Source: Fusobacterium mortiferum (GTDB lineage Bacteria; Fusobacteriota; Fusobacteriia; Fusobacteriales; Fusobacteriaceae). Taken from it: 64,000 nt of DNA. The notes under the pieces are model-generated. The model did no database searches and was not told where the DNA came from. It saw nothing but the letters and a program-made list of their open reading frames with translations. Each line of letters opens with the position of its first letter. Position 1 is the first letter of the stretch. Of the stretch, positions 9,518 to 18,445 are shown piece by piece. The DNA lies in NCBI RefSeq assembly GCF_016900045.1, contig NZ_JACSNP010000002.1, forward strand, positions 119,483 through 183,482, in the 5' to 3' direction. Position numbers and translations under genes: made by a program.

Positions 9518-11344
9518 ATGAAAAATATACATGATATGAGTATTGAAGATATAAATAAAAAAGCACAAGAGATAAGAGAAAAATTGATAGAGACAGTAAG
9601 CAAAAATGGAGGACATCTAGCCCCTAATCTTGGAATAGTAGAATTAACACTATGCTTACATAAGGTATTTGATTTTTCAAAGGATAGACTACTTTTCGAT
9701 GTAGGGCATCAATCTTATGTTCACAAATTACTTACCGGAAGAGATAAGAACTTCTCGACCTTAAGAAAAAGAGGGGGAATAGGACCATTTACAGATCCAA
9801 AGGAGAGTAGTGCAGATCCTTTTATATCTGGACATGCAGGAACAGCTCTTTCTGCAGGAGCAGGAATAGCAATGGCTTCTCCAGAAAAGAAAGTGATTGT
9901 AGTAGTAGGAGATGCTTCTATATCCAATGGTCACTCTTTAGAAGCATTAAACAATATTGGTGGACATAAGTTAAAAAATATGATAATTATCTTAAATGAT
10001 AATGAGATGTCAATTGGAAAAAATGTAGGCTCACTTTCAAGATTTTTTGGGAAGTTTATGGTAAGTGAGAAGTATATGAACTTTAGAGATGATATTAAAA
10101 GTCTCATAAAGAAAATAAAGATTGCAGGAGGAGTTTCAGATACTCTAGAGAGAATGGAGTTTTCTGTAAAAAATTTCTTTTTACCTCTAAATATGTTAGA
10201 AAGTTTTGGATTTAAGTTTTTTGGAGTATTAGATGGACATAATGTTGAAGAGTTACTTTCTACACTGAATAAAGTAAAGAATATAGAGGGACCAATATTT
10301 ATTCATATAAAAACTCAGAAGGGAAAAGGATACTCTTTTGCTGAGCAAGATAAAGAGAAATTTCATGGAATTTCTCCATTTAATATGGAAACTGGAGATA
10401 CAGATTTAAGTGGAAAGACATATTCTGGAATCTTTGGAAAAGAGATTGTAAAATTGGGAGAAGAGGATAAAGATATTGTAGCTATATGTTCTGGTATGGT
10501 TAAGGGAACAGGCTTGGGAGAGTTTTTTAAGAGATTCCCAGAGAGAGCTATAGATACCGGAATAGCAGAGGGACATGCAGTAACCTTTGCAGGAGGTCTT
10601 GCTACTCAAGGTAAAAAGCCATATGTAGTAATCTATTCTACGTTTTTACAAAGGGCGTATAGTCAACTTATTCACGATATATCACTACAGAAATTGCCAG
10701 TTAGATTTATAGTTGATAGAGCGGGAATAGTAGGAGAGGATGGAAAAACTCACAATGGATTGTATGATCTATCAATATTTTTAACTATTCCAAATTATAC
10801 AGTGTTAGCACCAGCTACATCAAAAGAGTTGGTAGAGATGTTAGAGTTTTCTAAAAATTTCCAAGATGGTCCGCTTGTTATAAGAATACCAAGAGAGGTA
10901 GAATATAACATAGAGGGAGATAGAGAGTTTGAGTTTGGAAGATGGAGAGAATTAAAGAAGGGAAAAGAAAATCTTTTTATAGCCACTGGAAGTATGGTAA
11001 AAGAGATTTTAGATATAGAGGATAGATTGAAAGCTAGAGGAATAGAGGGAACCATAGTAAATGCTTCAACTTTAAAGCCCCTAGATGAGAAATATCTTTT
11101 AGAGTGTGTAAAAGAGTATAAGAATATATTTGTTTTGGAAGAAGCCTATGAAAAAAATTCTTTTGGAAGCAGTATAATGGAATTTTACAATGAAAAAGAT
11201 ATAGATGTTATGATAAAAAAGATAGCTCTAAAAGAGGGGGCTATTCCTCATGGAAAGAGAAGTGAACTTTTAGAAGAATTTGGTTTGAGAGGCGAAAATT
11301 TAATAGGAAGAATTGAGGAAAAAATAGATGCAGGAAAAAAATAG
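9518..11344 (+). CDS. dxs: 1-deoxy-D-xylulose-5-phosphate synthase
   Basis: Thiamine-diphosphate enzyme joining pyruvate and glyceraldehyde-3-phosphate in the first step of the MEP isoprenoid pathway. Key parts are the N-terminal GHLAPNLG and HQSYVHKLLTGR motifs, the ThDP-binding GDAS...NGHSLEALNN stretch (about residues 131-147), the glutamate region DTGIAEGHAV (about 347-356) and the transketolase C-terminal domain. At 608 residues it is slightly short for the family (about 620). It overlaps the HD protein by 17 bases. Isoprenyl synthase ispA lies 10 kb downstream in another operon. Confidence 0.96.
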   Translation: MKNIHDMSIEDINKKAQEIREKLIETVSKNGGHLAPNLGIVELTLCLHKVFDFSKDRLLFDVGHQSYVHKLLTGRDKNFSTLRKRGGIGPFTDPKESSADPFISGHAGTALSAGAGIAMASPEKKVIVVVGDASISNGHSLEALNNIGGHKLKNMIIILNDNEMSIGKNVGSLSRFFGKFMVSEKYMNFRDDIKSLIKKIKIAGGVSDTLERMEFSVKNFFLPLNMLESFGFKFFGVLDGHNVEELLSTLNKVKNIEGPIFIHIKTQKGKGYSFAEQDKEKFHGISPFNMETGDTDLSGKTYSGIFGKEIVKLGEEDKDIVAICSGMVKGTGLGEFFKRFPERAIDTGIAEGHAVTFAGGLATQGKKPYVVIYSTFLQRAYSQLIHDISLQKLPVRFIVDRAGIVGEDGKTHNGLYDLSIFLTIPNYTVLAPATSKELVEMLEFSKNFQDGPLVIRIPREVEYNIEGDREFEFGRWRELKKGKENLFIATGSMVKEILDIEDRLKARGIEGTIVNASTLKPLDEKYLLECVKEYKNIFVLEEAYEKNSFGSSIMEFYNEKDIDVMIKKIALKEGAIPHGKRSELLEEFGLRGENLIGRIEEKIDAGKK

Positions 11345-12152
11345 GAGAGCACTTGGTTTTATCACCTCTCTTTTGGATTTAGAGATGGTACAGGATTTAG
11401 AACTTTTTGATGACCAAGGAGTAAAAGTTTCTACTCATACATATGATGTTTTAAAAATTTCGATAGATGAGCTAAAGAGAGATTATAGAACATATTTAGA
11501 AGCTAAAGAGAGAGTTGATTTTTTTGCTCTTACAGTTGGGATTATAATTCATGATTTGAGTAAGGGGAGTATAAGAAAGACAGAGGAGAAGTATTCCCAT
11601 TCTCAAATGATGTTAAAGAAGCCAGAATATATAACAAAAGAGGCTGAAAAAGTTTTAAAAGAGATAGAGGAAAAAATAGGAGCGGAGATAAAGGACGATA
11701 TTAAGAAAAATATTATCCATATAGTATTATCTCACCATGGGAAATGGGGTAAGATACAACCTAATAGTAAAGAGGCACATATAGTTCATAGAGCTGATAT
11801 GTATTCAGCTAAATATCATAGAATCAATCCTATAGGAGCAGATAAGATATTGGAACTTATGTCAAAGGGAGTCCAATTAGATGATATTCCAGAGAAGTTA
11901 AATTGCACTCAAGGGGTTGTAAAGGATAGATTAAAAAGAGCAAAACAGGAGTTAAAAGTAAAGACAACAAAACAGTTGTTGAACTATTATAAAAAGAATA
12001 AAAAGATTCCTATCGGAGATAATTTCTTTATTCAAAGAGTGAGAGAGACTGAGAAATTGAAAAGAGTGGTAGATAAAAAAGGGTTTAAAAATATAATGCT
12101 AGAGAGCCCACTACTACCATATATGATAGATGAGGAGATATTTAAAATCTGA
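11328..12152 (+). CDS. HD-domain protein with C-terminal helix-turn-helix-like region
   Basis: 274 residues. Metal-binding HD-type residues are visible: HTYDVL near residue 37, IIHDLSKGS around residues 66-74, and LSHHGKWGK around 135-143, followed by HRADMYSA. This suggests a phosphohydrolase, possibly acting on nucleotides or nucleic acid ends. Residues about 180-210 (DDIPEKLNCTQGVVKDRLKRA) look like a sigma-factor-type helix-turn-helix. I do not recognise a characterised orthologue. It overlaps dxs by 17 bases and precedes tlyA by 8 bases, so it belongs to the same operon. Confidence 0.7.
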   Translation: MQEKNRRALGFITSLLDLEMVQDLELFDDQGVKVSTHTYDVLKISIDELKRDYRTYLEAKERVDFFALTVGIIIHDLSKGSIRKTEEKYSHSQMMLKKPEYITKEAEKVLKEIEEKIGAEIKDDIKKNIIHIVLSHHGKWGKIQPNSKEAHIVHRADMYSAKYHRINPIGADKILELMSKGVQLDDIPEKLNCTQGVVKDRLKRAKQELKVKTTKQLLNYYKKNKKIPIGDNFFIQRVRETEKLKRVVDKKGFKNIMLESPLLPYMIDEEIFKI

Positions 12153-12160
12153 GGTGTACA

Positions 12161-12970
12161 ATGAAAGAAAGGTTAGATGTTCTGTTAGTTAAGAGAGGTT
12201 TTTTTCCAGATAAAGAAAAAGCTCAAAGAGCTATCATGGCTGGACTTGTAATAGTAGATGAGAAAAAAATAGATAAAAGTGGAACAATGATAAAGTTAGA
12301 TAAAGAACCTAATATTAGAATAAAAGGGGATTCTTTAAAATATGTAAGCCGTGGTGGATTGAAACTAGAGAAAGCTGTATCAGTTTTTGAGATGGATTTT
12401 AATGGGAAAAAAGTATTAGATGTAGGAGCATCAACAGGGGGATTTACAGATTGTGCTCTACAAAATGGAGCGAAGTTTGTTTATTCCGTAGATGTTGGAA
12501 CTAACCAGTTGGATTGGAAACTAAGAAATAATCCACAGGTAAAGTCTATTGAGAATATGCATATAAAGGATTTGACTTTAGATGATATAGATGGAAATCT
12601 AGTTGATTACATAGTAATGGATGTATCTTTTATATCTATAAAGAAGATAATTGGAGATTTAGTTAAATTTTTTAAGCCAGAAACTAAGCTTATGGCACTT
12701 ATAAAACCACAATTTGAAGTGGATAAGGAGCATATAGCAAAGGGTGGAATAGTAAAAGATGATGCTAGACATGTAGAGGTAATAAAAGATATAATAGAGT
12801 ATGCTAAAGCTGAAGGACTTTATTTAGAGGGATTAGACTTTTCACCAATTACAGGAAGTAAAGGTAATGTAGAGTATATATCTATTTTTGGAAGAGATTC
12901 TTCTAAAGAAAGAGAGATAGAGATAGAAGAGATAGTGGGAAGAGGGAAAAATTTAGGAGGTACAGTATGA
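12161..12970 (+). CDS. tlyA: TlyA family rRNA 2'-O-methyltransferase / putative hemolysin
   Basis: 269 residues: an N-terminal S4 RNA-binding domain (RLDVLLVKRGFFPDKEKAQRAIMAG) followed by an FtsJ-type SAM methyltransferase domain with VLDVGASTGGFTDCALQNG around residues 85-103 and MDVSFIS. In other bacteria TlyA methylates rRNA in both ribosomal subunits; the hemolysin label is historical. The 4-base ATGA overlap with the following peptidase indicates coupling. Confidence 0.92.
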   Translation: MKERLDVLLVKRGFFPDKEKAQRAIMAGLVIVDEKKIDKSGTMIKLDKEPNIRIKGDSLKYVSRGGLKLEKAVSVFEMDFNGKKVLDVGASTGGFTDCALQNGAKFVYSVDVGTNQLDWKLRNNPQVKSIENMHIKDLTLDDIDGNLVDYIVMDVSFISIKKIIGDLVKFFKPETKLMALIKPQFEVDKEHIAKGGIVKDDARHVEVIKDIIEYAKAEGLYLEGLDFSPITGSKGNVEYISIFGRDSSKEREIEIEEIVGRGKNLGGTV

Positions 12971-14277
12971 GAGGTATACTAAAAAGTAGAATTATAATGG
13001 TATTATTAGCAGCTCTAATTTTTACTAATTGTTTTGGAAAAGATGAGAGTAAGGCAGCTAATAAAAAAAGTGAAGAGTCAATAGGTTTCTTATCAAATAT
13101 CAGACAGTTAAAAGAGCTTTCTGATATTATGGATGTAATAAATCAAAATTATGTAGGAGATAAAGAGATAGATAAAAAATCTCTTATGCAGGGAGCTTTA
13201 AAAGGAATGATTGATTCTTTAGGAGATCCACACTCTAACTATTTTACAAAGGATCAGTTAGAAAATTTCCAAGAGGACATAAAAGGAAAATATGTAGGAG
13301 TTGGAATGGTAGTACAAAAAAGAGTAAATGAACCATTAGTAGTAGTATCTCCTATTGAAGATGGTCCTGGATACAAGGCTGGAATGAAACCAAAAGATAA
13401 GATTATAGCAATAGATGGTGTATCTACATATAATCTTACAAGTGAAGAAGCTGTAGATAAGTTAAAAGGAAAAGAGAATACAAAGGTTAAGGTTACTGTA
13501 GTAAGAGATGGAGTCAAAGAACCTAAGGATATAGAGATAACAAGAGCAGTTGTAGAGCTAAAATATGTTAAGAGTAAGATGATAGATGAAAATAATAAAA
13601 TAGGATATTTAAGACTTACTCAATTTGGAGAAAATGTATATCCAGATGTAGCAAAGGCCTTAGAAAATCTACAAAAACAAGGAATGAAGGCATTGGTATT
13701 TGACTTGAGAAGCAATCCAGGAGGAGCTTTAGATCAAGCTATAAAAATCTCATCTATGTTCTTAGAAGAGGGAAGAGTTGTAAGTGTTAAATCTAAAGAT
13801 GGAGAGGAGCAAATATCAAATAGAGAGGGGAAATACTATGGAGACTTCCCATTGGTAATTCTTATTAATGGTGGAAGTGCTTCAGCTTCTGAAATTGTTT
13901 CTGGAGCTATTAAAGATAATAAGAGAGGTATCTTAGTAGGAGAGAAAAGTTTTGGAAAGGGAAGTGTACAAACTTTAGTTACTCTACCTGATGGAGATGG
14001 AATAAAACTTACAATAGCTAAATACTATACACCTAGTGGGGTGTGTATCCATGGAGTAGGAATTGAGCCAGATGTTAAAGTGGAAGAAAAAAATGGATAT
14101 ATGCTATTTGATAGTGTAGTTACAAATATAGATGAAAAGGGAACGAAAGAGAATAAAAAAGAGTTAATAAAAGAGGTAGTAGGAGAGAAAGAGGCAAATG
14201 AGTTTGAAAATCATAAGGATATTCAACTTGATACTGCTGTAGGAATTTTAAAAGGTATACTACTAGAGAAAAAATAG
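12967..14277 (+). CDS. ctpA: S41 family C-terminal processing peptidase
   Basis: Periplasmic serine protease of 436 residues. It has a hydrophobic N-terminal export segment ending near residue 20 (a lipobox-like TNCFG is present, so it may be a lipoprotein), a PDZ domain (about residues 90-180), and the S41 catalytic domain with GGSASASEIVSGAI (Ser nucleophile near residue 305) and SFGKGSVQT (Lys general base near residue 330). Expected roles are C-terminal trimming of envelope proteins. It overlaps tlyA by 4 bases. Confidence 0.95.
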   Translation: MRGILKSRIIMVLLAALIFTNCFGKDESKAANKKSEESIGFLSNIRQLKELSDIMDVINQNYVGDKEIDKKSLMQGALKGMIDSLGDPHSNYFTKDQLENFQEDIKGKYVGVGMVVQKRVNEPLVVVSPIEDGPGYKAGMKPKDKIIAIDGVSTYNLTSEEAVDKLKGKENTKVKVTVVRDGVKEPKDIEITRAVVELKYVKSKMIDENNKIGYLRLTQFGENVYPDVAKALENLQKQGMKALVFDLRSNPGGALDQAIKISSMFLEEGRVVSVKSKDGEEQISNREGKYYGDFPLVILINGGSASASEIVSGAIKDNKRGILVGEKSFGKGSVQTLVTLPDGDGIKLTIAKYYTPSGVCIHGVGIEPDVKVEEKNGYMLFDSVVTNIDEKGTKENKKELIKEVVGEKEANEFENHKDIQLDTAVGILKGILLEKK

Positions 14278-14289
14278 GAGAGAAGAGAT

Positions 14290-14955
14290 ATGTTATACAT
14301 AGTGGCAACACCTATTGGAAATCTTGAAGATATGACTTTAAGAGGAATTCGTATTCTAAAAGAGGTAAACTATATATTTGCTGAAGATACGAGAGTTACA
14401 AAAAAATTATTAAATCATTTTGAGATAGAGAATACTGTATATAGATATGATGAGTTTACAAAGATGCATCAGATAACAAATATAATCAATCTATTGAAAG
14501 AGGGAAAGGATATAGCATTAGTTACAGATGCTGGAACACCATGTATATCTGACCCAGGTTATGAATTAGTAGATGCGGCTCATAAAGAGGGAATAAAAGT
14601 AGTTCCAATTCCAGGAGCTAGTGCTCTTACTGCTTCTGCTTCAGTAGCTGGATTAAGTATGAGAAGATTTTGTTTTGAAGGGTTTTTACCTAAAAAAAAG
14701 GGAAGACAGACTCTTTTAAAATCTTTAGCTGAAGAGGAAAGAACAATAGTTATATATGAATCTCCATTTAGAATTGAAAAAACTTTAAGAGATATAGAGC
14801 AGTTTATAGGTGTAAGAGAGGTAGTAATCATAAGAGAGATAACTAAAATCTATGAAGAGATAATGAGAGGAACTACTACTGAGCTTATAGAGAGATTATC
14901 TAAAAATCCTATAAAGGGAGAGATCGTTCTTTTAATAAAAGGATTAGAAGATTAA
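14290..14955 (+). CDS. rsmI: 16S rRNA (cytidine(1402)-2'-O)-methyltransferase RsmI
   Basis: Tetrapyrrole-methylase-fold enzyme that 2'-O-methylates C1402 in the ribosomal P site. Diagnostic stretches are MLYIVATPIGNLEDMTLR at the start, FAEDTRVT, VTDAGTPCISDPGY (residues about 80-93) and IPGASALTASASVAGL. Its 221 residues are shorter than the E. coli protein (about 286) because the C-terminal extension is absent, as in many anaerobes. AGGAGAG ends 8 bases before the ATG. Confidence 0.95.
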   Translation: MLYIVATPIGNLEDMTLRGIRILKEVNYIFAEDTRVTKKLLNHFEIENTVYRYDEFTKMHQITNIINLLKEGKDIALVTDAGTPCISDPGYELVDAAHKEGIKVVPIPGASALTASASVAGLSMRRFCFEGFLPKKKGRQTLLKSLAEEERTIVIYESPFRIEKTLRDIEQFIGVREVVIIREITKIYEEIMRGTTTELIERLSKNPIKGEIVLLIKGLED

Positions 14956-14981
14956 AATTTAAAGGTTAAAAGGAGTAAGTT

Positions 14982-15845
14982 ATGTCAATGACAAAAATTA
15001 ACTGGTATCCTGGACATATGAAGAAAACAAAAGACTTGATAAAGGATAATATGCAACTTATAGATATAGTTCTTGAAGTTGTAGATGCTAGAATCCCTAT
15101 ATCAAGTAAAAATCCAGATATTACAGTTTTTGCAAAGAATAAAAAGAGAGTAATAGTTTTAAATAAATCAGACCTTGTAGATAAAAAAGAGTTAGCTTAT
15201 TGGAAAAAATATTTTAAAGAGAATAACTTTGCTGATGAAGTGCTAGAGATAAGTGCTGAAACAGGATTTAATATAAAAGGATTATACTCAATAATAGATA
15301 AGGTATCAGCAGAGAAAAAAGAGAAAATGATGGCTAAAGGTCTTAGAAAAGTAAATACAAGGCTTATGGTAGTGGGTATTCCAAATGTTGGAAAATCTAG
15401 ATTAATTAATAGAATAGTTGGAAAAAATAGTGCTGGAGTTGGAAATAAACCTGGGTTTACTAAAGGAAAACAATGGGTAAGAATAAAAGAGGGATTAGAG
15501 CTTTTAGATATGCCTGGAATACTTTGGCCAAAATTTGAAAGTGAAGAAGTAGGACAAAACTTAGCTATTACAGGAGCTATAAAAGATGAGATACTTCCAA
15601 TAGAAGAGATAGCAGGAATACTTATCTCTAAGATGATAAGATATGAGATGTGGAATACATTAAAAGAGAGATATAAACTTCTAGATGAGGATAAGAGTGA
15701 AATTATGGGAGAGATCTTAGAAAAGATAGCTCTTAGATGTAAGATGTTCAATAAAGGGGAGAGTCTAAATGTACAGCAAGCGGCTTATACTGTACTAAGA
15801 GATTATAGAGGATGTAGACTTGGAAAATTTGGACTAGATAGATAG
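14982..15845 (+). CDS. rbgA: Ribosome biogenesis GTPase RbgA/YlqF
   Basis: Circularly permuted GTPase required late in 50S subunit assembly. The G motifs occur in the permuted order: NKSD (G4, about residue 58), then GIPNVGKSRLINR (G1, about 125-137), and DMPG (G3, about 177). The start INWYPGHMKKTK is the family signature. Length 287 is normal. Its ribosome site AAAGGAG lies 8 bases before ATG. Confidence 0.95.
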   Translation: MSMTKINWYPGHMKKTKDLIKDNMQLIDIVLEVVDARIPISSKNPDITVFAKNKKRVIVLNKSDLVDKKELAYWKKYFKENNFADEVLEISAETGFNIKGLYSIIDKVSAEKKEKMMAKGLRKVNTRLMVVGIPNVGKSRLINRIVGKNSAGVGNKPGFTKGKQWVRIKEGLELLDMPGILWPKFESEEVGQNLAITGAIKDEILPIEEIAGILISKMIRYEMWNTLKERYKLLDEDKSEIMGEILEKIALRCKMFNKGESLNVQQAAYTVLRDYRGCRLGKFGLDR

Positions 15846-15859
15846 TTGTGGAGGATTTT

Positions 15860-16681
15860 ATGGAAAAGCTGAATGTAGATTTAAGTGTTTTAGAAGAGGT
15901 GCTTGTAAATTTTTTAAGAGAGGAAGCTGGGAAAGTAGGATTTAAAAAGGTTGTACTTGGACTTTCTGGAGGAATAGATTCAGCTCTAGTAGCTTTTTTA
16001 GCTGTTAAGGCCTTTGGTCCAGAGAATGTTCTTGGGATAATGATGCCTTATAAGAGTTCTAGTAAAGAGAGTGTAGAACATGCACAATTAGTTATAGAAA
16101 AAACAGGAATGAGAAGTAAACTTGTAGAGATAACTCCGATGGTAGATGCTTACTTTGCTATGAATCCAGATATGAATAGCTTAAGAAAGGGAAATAAGAT
16201 GGCAAGAGAGAGAATGTCGATACTATTTGACCACTCTGCAGCAGAGAATGCTCTTGTTTTAGGAACATCTAATAAGACTGAGCTATTACTAGGATATGGA
16301 ACACAATTTGGAGATTCTGCATCAGCTATAAATGCTATAGGAGATCTTTATAAGACTCATGTATGGGATTTAGCTAGACATATGGGTGTACCAAATGAGC
16401 TTATAGATAAAAAACCAAGTGCTGACCTTTGGGAAGGACAAACAGATGAGCAAGAGCTGGGATACTCATATAAGATGGCAGATAAAATTCTATTCAGATT
16501 TGTCGAAGAGAGAAAGAGTGCAGAAGAGATAGTGAAAGAGGGATACTCTCAAGAGATAGTAGAAAAAATTATAAGAAGAACTAAAATGATGCAGTATAAA
16601 AGAGTTATGCCTGTAATTGCAAAAGTATTCCCAAGAGGAATAGGAGCTGGGTTTAGATACCCTAGAGATTGGGGAGTATAG
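15860..16681 (+). CDS. nadE: NAD+ synthetase (ammonia-dependent)
   Basis: Last step of NAD synthesis: amidation of deamido-NAD. The ATP pyrophosphatase P-loop SGGIDSALVAFL is at about residues 39-50 of the 273-residue form; GTSNKTELLLGYGT and KKPSADLWEGQTDE are also conserved. A GTG at 15848 is in frame, but GGAGG lies at 15850-15854 inside that extension, correctly spaced for the ATG at 15860, which I chose. No glutaminase domain is present, so free ammonia is the likely nitrogen source. Confidence 0.95.
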   Translation: MEKLNVDLSVLEEVLVNFLREEAGKVGFKKVVLGLSGGIDSALVAFLAVKAFGPENVLGIMMPYKSSSKESVEHAQLVIEKTGMRSKLVEITPMVDAYFAMNPDMNSLRKGNKMARERMSILFDHSAAENALVLGTSNKTELLLGYGTQFGDSASAINAIGDLYKTHVWDLARHMGVPNELIDKKPSADLWEGQTDEQELGYSYKMADKILFRFVEERKSAEEIVKEGYSQEIVEKIIRRTKMMQYKRVMPVIAKVFPRGIGAGFRYPRDWGV

Positions 16682-16708
16682 AAAATTTAAAAAGAAGGGG
16701 TTGGCATT

Positions 16709-17074
16709 ATGAATAAAGATGAGCATTTAAGACAGGAACTCGATGAATTTAAGAAAGAGAAAGAAAGAATAAGAAACATAGTAGGAGAGATAGGTGGAAA
16801 AAATAATAAACAACATAAAATCATAAGTATGATATTTGTTCTATTGATAGGAGTTTTATTGATACTTGGAGTTGTTTTACAGAAAATAACACTATTTTTA
16901 ACATTAGAAATAGTTGTTCTTTTAGGTGTATTTAAAATAATCTGGATGTTCTATGAATCACAAAGGGCAAACCACTTTCAATTTTGGATACTTAACTCAT
17001 TAGAGTTTAGATTGAATGAGATAGATAAAAGAGTTAAAAGAATCGAAAAAATGATGAAAGAAGAGAATAAATAA
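16709..17074 (+). CDS. Small membrane protein of unknown function
   Basis: 121 residues: a charged N-terminal part (heavily E/K, about residues 1-30), two adjacent membrane helices (about residues 36-56 and 61-79), then a C-terminal helix ending in repeated KR/E residues that could form a coiled coil (residues 95-120). I do not recognise a family. It follows nadE by 27 bases and is the last gene before a good terminator, so it is probably the final member of the operon. Topology suggests both termini lie in the cytoplasm. Confidence 0.75.
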   Translation: MNKDEHLRQELDEFKKEKERIRNIVGEIGGKNNKQHKIISMIFVLLIGVLLILGVVLQKITLFLTLEIVVLLGVFKIIWMFYESQRANHFQFWILNSLEFRLNEIDKRVKRIEKMMKEENK

Positions 17075-17085
17075 AAAATGTAAAT

Positions 17086-17130
17086 AGGGATTATTACAAG
17101 TGTTTAAAAGTGCAATAATCCCTTATTTTT
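17086..17130 (+). terminator. Rho-independent terminator after the small membrane protein gene
   Basis: The inverted repeat AGGGATTATT (17086-17095) / AATAATCCCT (17114-17123) is a perfect 10-base stem with an 18-base loop, followed by TATTTTT. It closes the long housekeeping run. Confidence 0.85.
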
Positions 17131-17285
17131 ATGAAAAAAAGTTAAATTTTTTTAAATCCTCTTCCTCTTCTTCCATAATTATTCCGTTAATATCTTTAAA
17201 ATGAGCAAAATTTATTCTACCATCCATATTTAAAATTTCTTTAAAAGAAAATAGAATTATTTTTGAAGAGTAACCTATTTGACAA
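17129..17285 (-). pseudogene. Possible broken small gene on the minus strand
   Basis: On the minus strand AAAGGGAG precedes a TTG at 17285 that opens MSNRLLFKNNSIFF and then stops. Removing one T in the T-rich stretch near 17240-17250 would join it to a frame that runs to 17129 and contains MDGRINFAHFKDINGII, then EEEEED. The joined peptide would be about 52 residues. The composition looks protein-like, but the start is weak and the family is unknown. It may simply be non-coding. Confidence 0.25.
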
Positions 17286-17301
17286 GTAATCTCCCTTTAC
17301 A

Positions 17302-17330
17302 TTGATTTTTTTATATAAATATGATATAAT
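17302..17330 (+). promoter_or_regulatory. Sigma-70 type promoter of prfA operon
   Basis: -35 TTGATT (17302-17307), 17-base spacer, -10 TATAAT (17325-17330). Transcription would start about 30 bases before the prfA GTG. Confidence 0.8.
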
Positions 17331-17367
17331 TAATAAGTTATAGTGTAGAAAAGGAGATGAGAAGATA

Positions 17368-18444
17368 GTGTTCGCTAAGTTAGAAGAGGTTGTAAGAAGA
17401 TTTGATGAACTTAATGAGATGTTAGGGTCTCCAGAAATTTTATCTGACCCTAAAAAAATGATGGAATGTAATAAAGCTTTAGCTGATATAACTCCACTTG
17501 TAGAAAAATATAAAGAGTATAAAACTCTTAGTGAAGATTTACAGTTCATAAAAGAGAATATCAGAAATGAAAAAGATCCTGATATGAGAGAGATGATGAA
17601 TGAGGAGCAAAAGGAGCTTGAAGAGAAGTTACCTGAGTATGAGAAAGAATTAAAAATTCTTTTACTTCCAAAAGATGAGAACGATGATAAAAACGTTATC
17701 GTAGAGATCAGAGGAGGAGCAGGAGGAGATGAAGCTGCTCTATTTGCTGGAGACCTATTCAGAATGTACTGTAGATATGCAGAAAGAAGAAAATGGAAGA
17801 TAGAGATAATTGAGAAGCAAGAGATTGGTATTGGAGGGTTAAAAGAGGCAGTATTCAGTATCAATGGATTAGGAGCTTACTCAAGATTAAAATTTGAATC
17901 TGGAGTACACAGAGTACAAAGAGTTCCTGAAACAGAATCAGCAGGAAGAGTACATACTTCTACAGCAACTGTAGCTGTATTACCAGAAGTAGAAGATGTA
18001 AAAGAAGTTAAGATAGATCCAAAAGATCTTAAGATAGATACATATAGATCTGGAGGAGCAGGAGGTCAGCACGTAAACATGACTGACTCAGCTGTTAGAA
18101 TTACTCACTTACCAACTGGAATAGTAGTACAATGTCAAGATGAAAGATCTCAGTTAAAAAATAGAGAGAAAGCTATGAAACACTTAGCATCTAAACTATA
18201 TGAGATGGAATGTGAAAAACAAAGAAGCCAAGTTGAAAGCGAAAGAAAACTTCAAGTAGGAACAGGGGATAGATCTGAAAAGATCAGAACATACAACTTC
18301 CCACAAGGAAGAATTACAGATCACAGAATTAAGTATACTGTATATCAATTAGATGCATTCTTAGATGGAGATATAGATGAGATGATAGATGCTCTTATCA
18401 CATTTAACCAAGCTGAGATGTTGGCTAGTGCATCAGAAGAGTAA
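17368..18444 (+). CDS. prfA: Peptide chain release factor 1
   Basis: Terminates translation at UAA and UAG. The 358-residue protein carries the GGQ peptidyl-hydrolysis loop ([11 protein letters not shown] at 232-234) and the codon-recognition segment near [13 protein letters not shown]. Start is GTG at 17368 with AAAGGAGATGAG upstream. It heads the run prfA-prmC-queA-rsmD-xseB-ispA; its modifying enzyme PrmC follows after one base, a common pairing. Codon use becomes less A-rich in the latter half, as expected of a well-expressed gene. Confidence 0.97.
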   Translation: MFAKLEEVVRRFDELNEMLGSPEILSDPKKMMECNKALADITPLVEKYKEYKTLSEDLQFIKENIRNEKDPDMREMMNEEQKELEEKLPEYEKELKILLLPKDENDDKNVIVEIRGGAGGDEAALFAGDLFRMYCRYAERRKWKIEIIEKQEIGIGGLKEAVFSINGLGAYSRLKFESGVHRVQRVPETESAGRVHTSTATVAVLPEVEDVKEVKIDPKDLKIDTYRSGGAGGQHVNMTDSAVRITHLPTGIVVQCQDERSQLKNREKAMKHLASKLYEMECEKQRSQVESERKLQVGTGDRSEKIRTYNFPQGRITDHRIKYTVYQLDAFLDGDIDEMIDALITFNQAEMLASASEE

Positions 18445-18445
18445 G

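Noticed and set aside
15197..15751. 184-codon minus-strand frame inside rbgA
   Set aside because: Antisense to the GTPase motifs, no ribosome site, serine/isoleucine-rich composition typical of a shadow frame.
17241..17864. 207-codon reading frame on the minus strand
   Set aside because: It runs antisense through most of the 5' part of prfA and has no recognisable motif; it is a shadow of a conserved gene.
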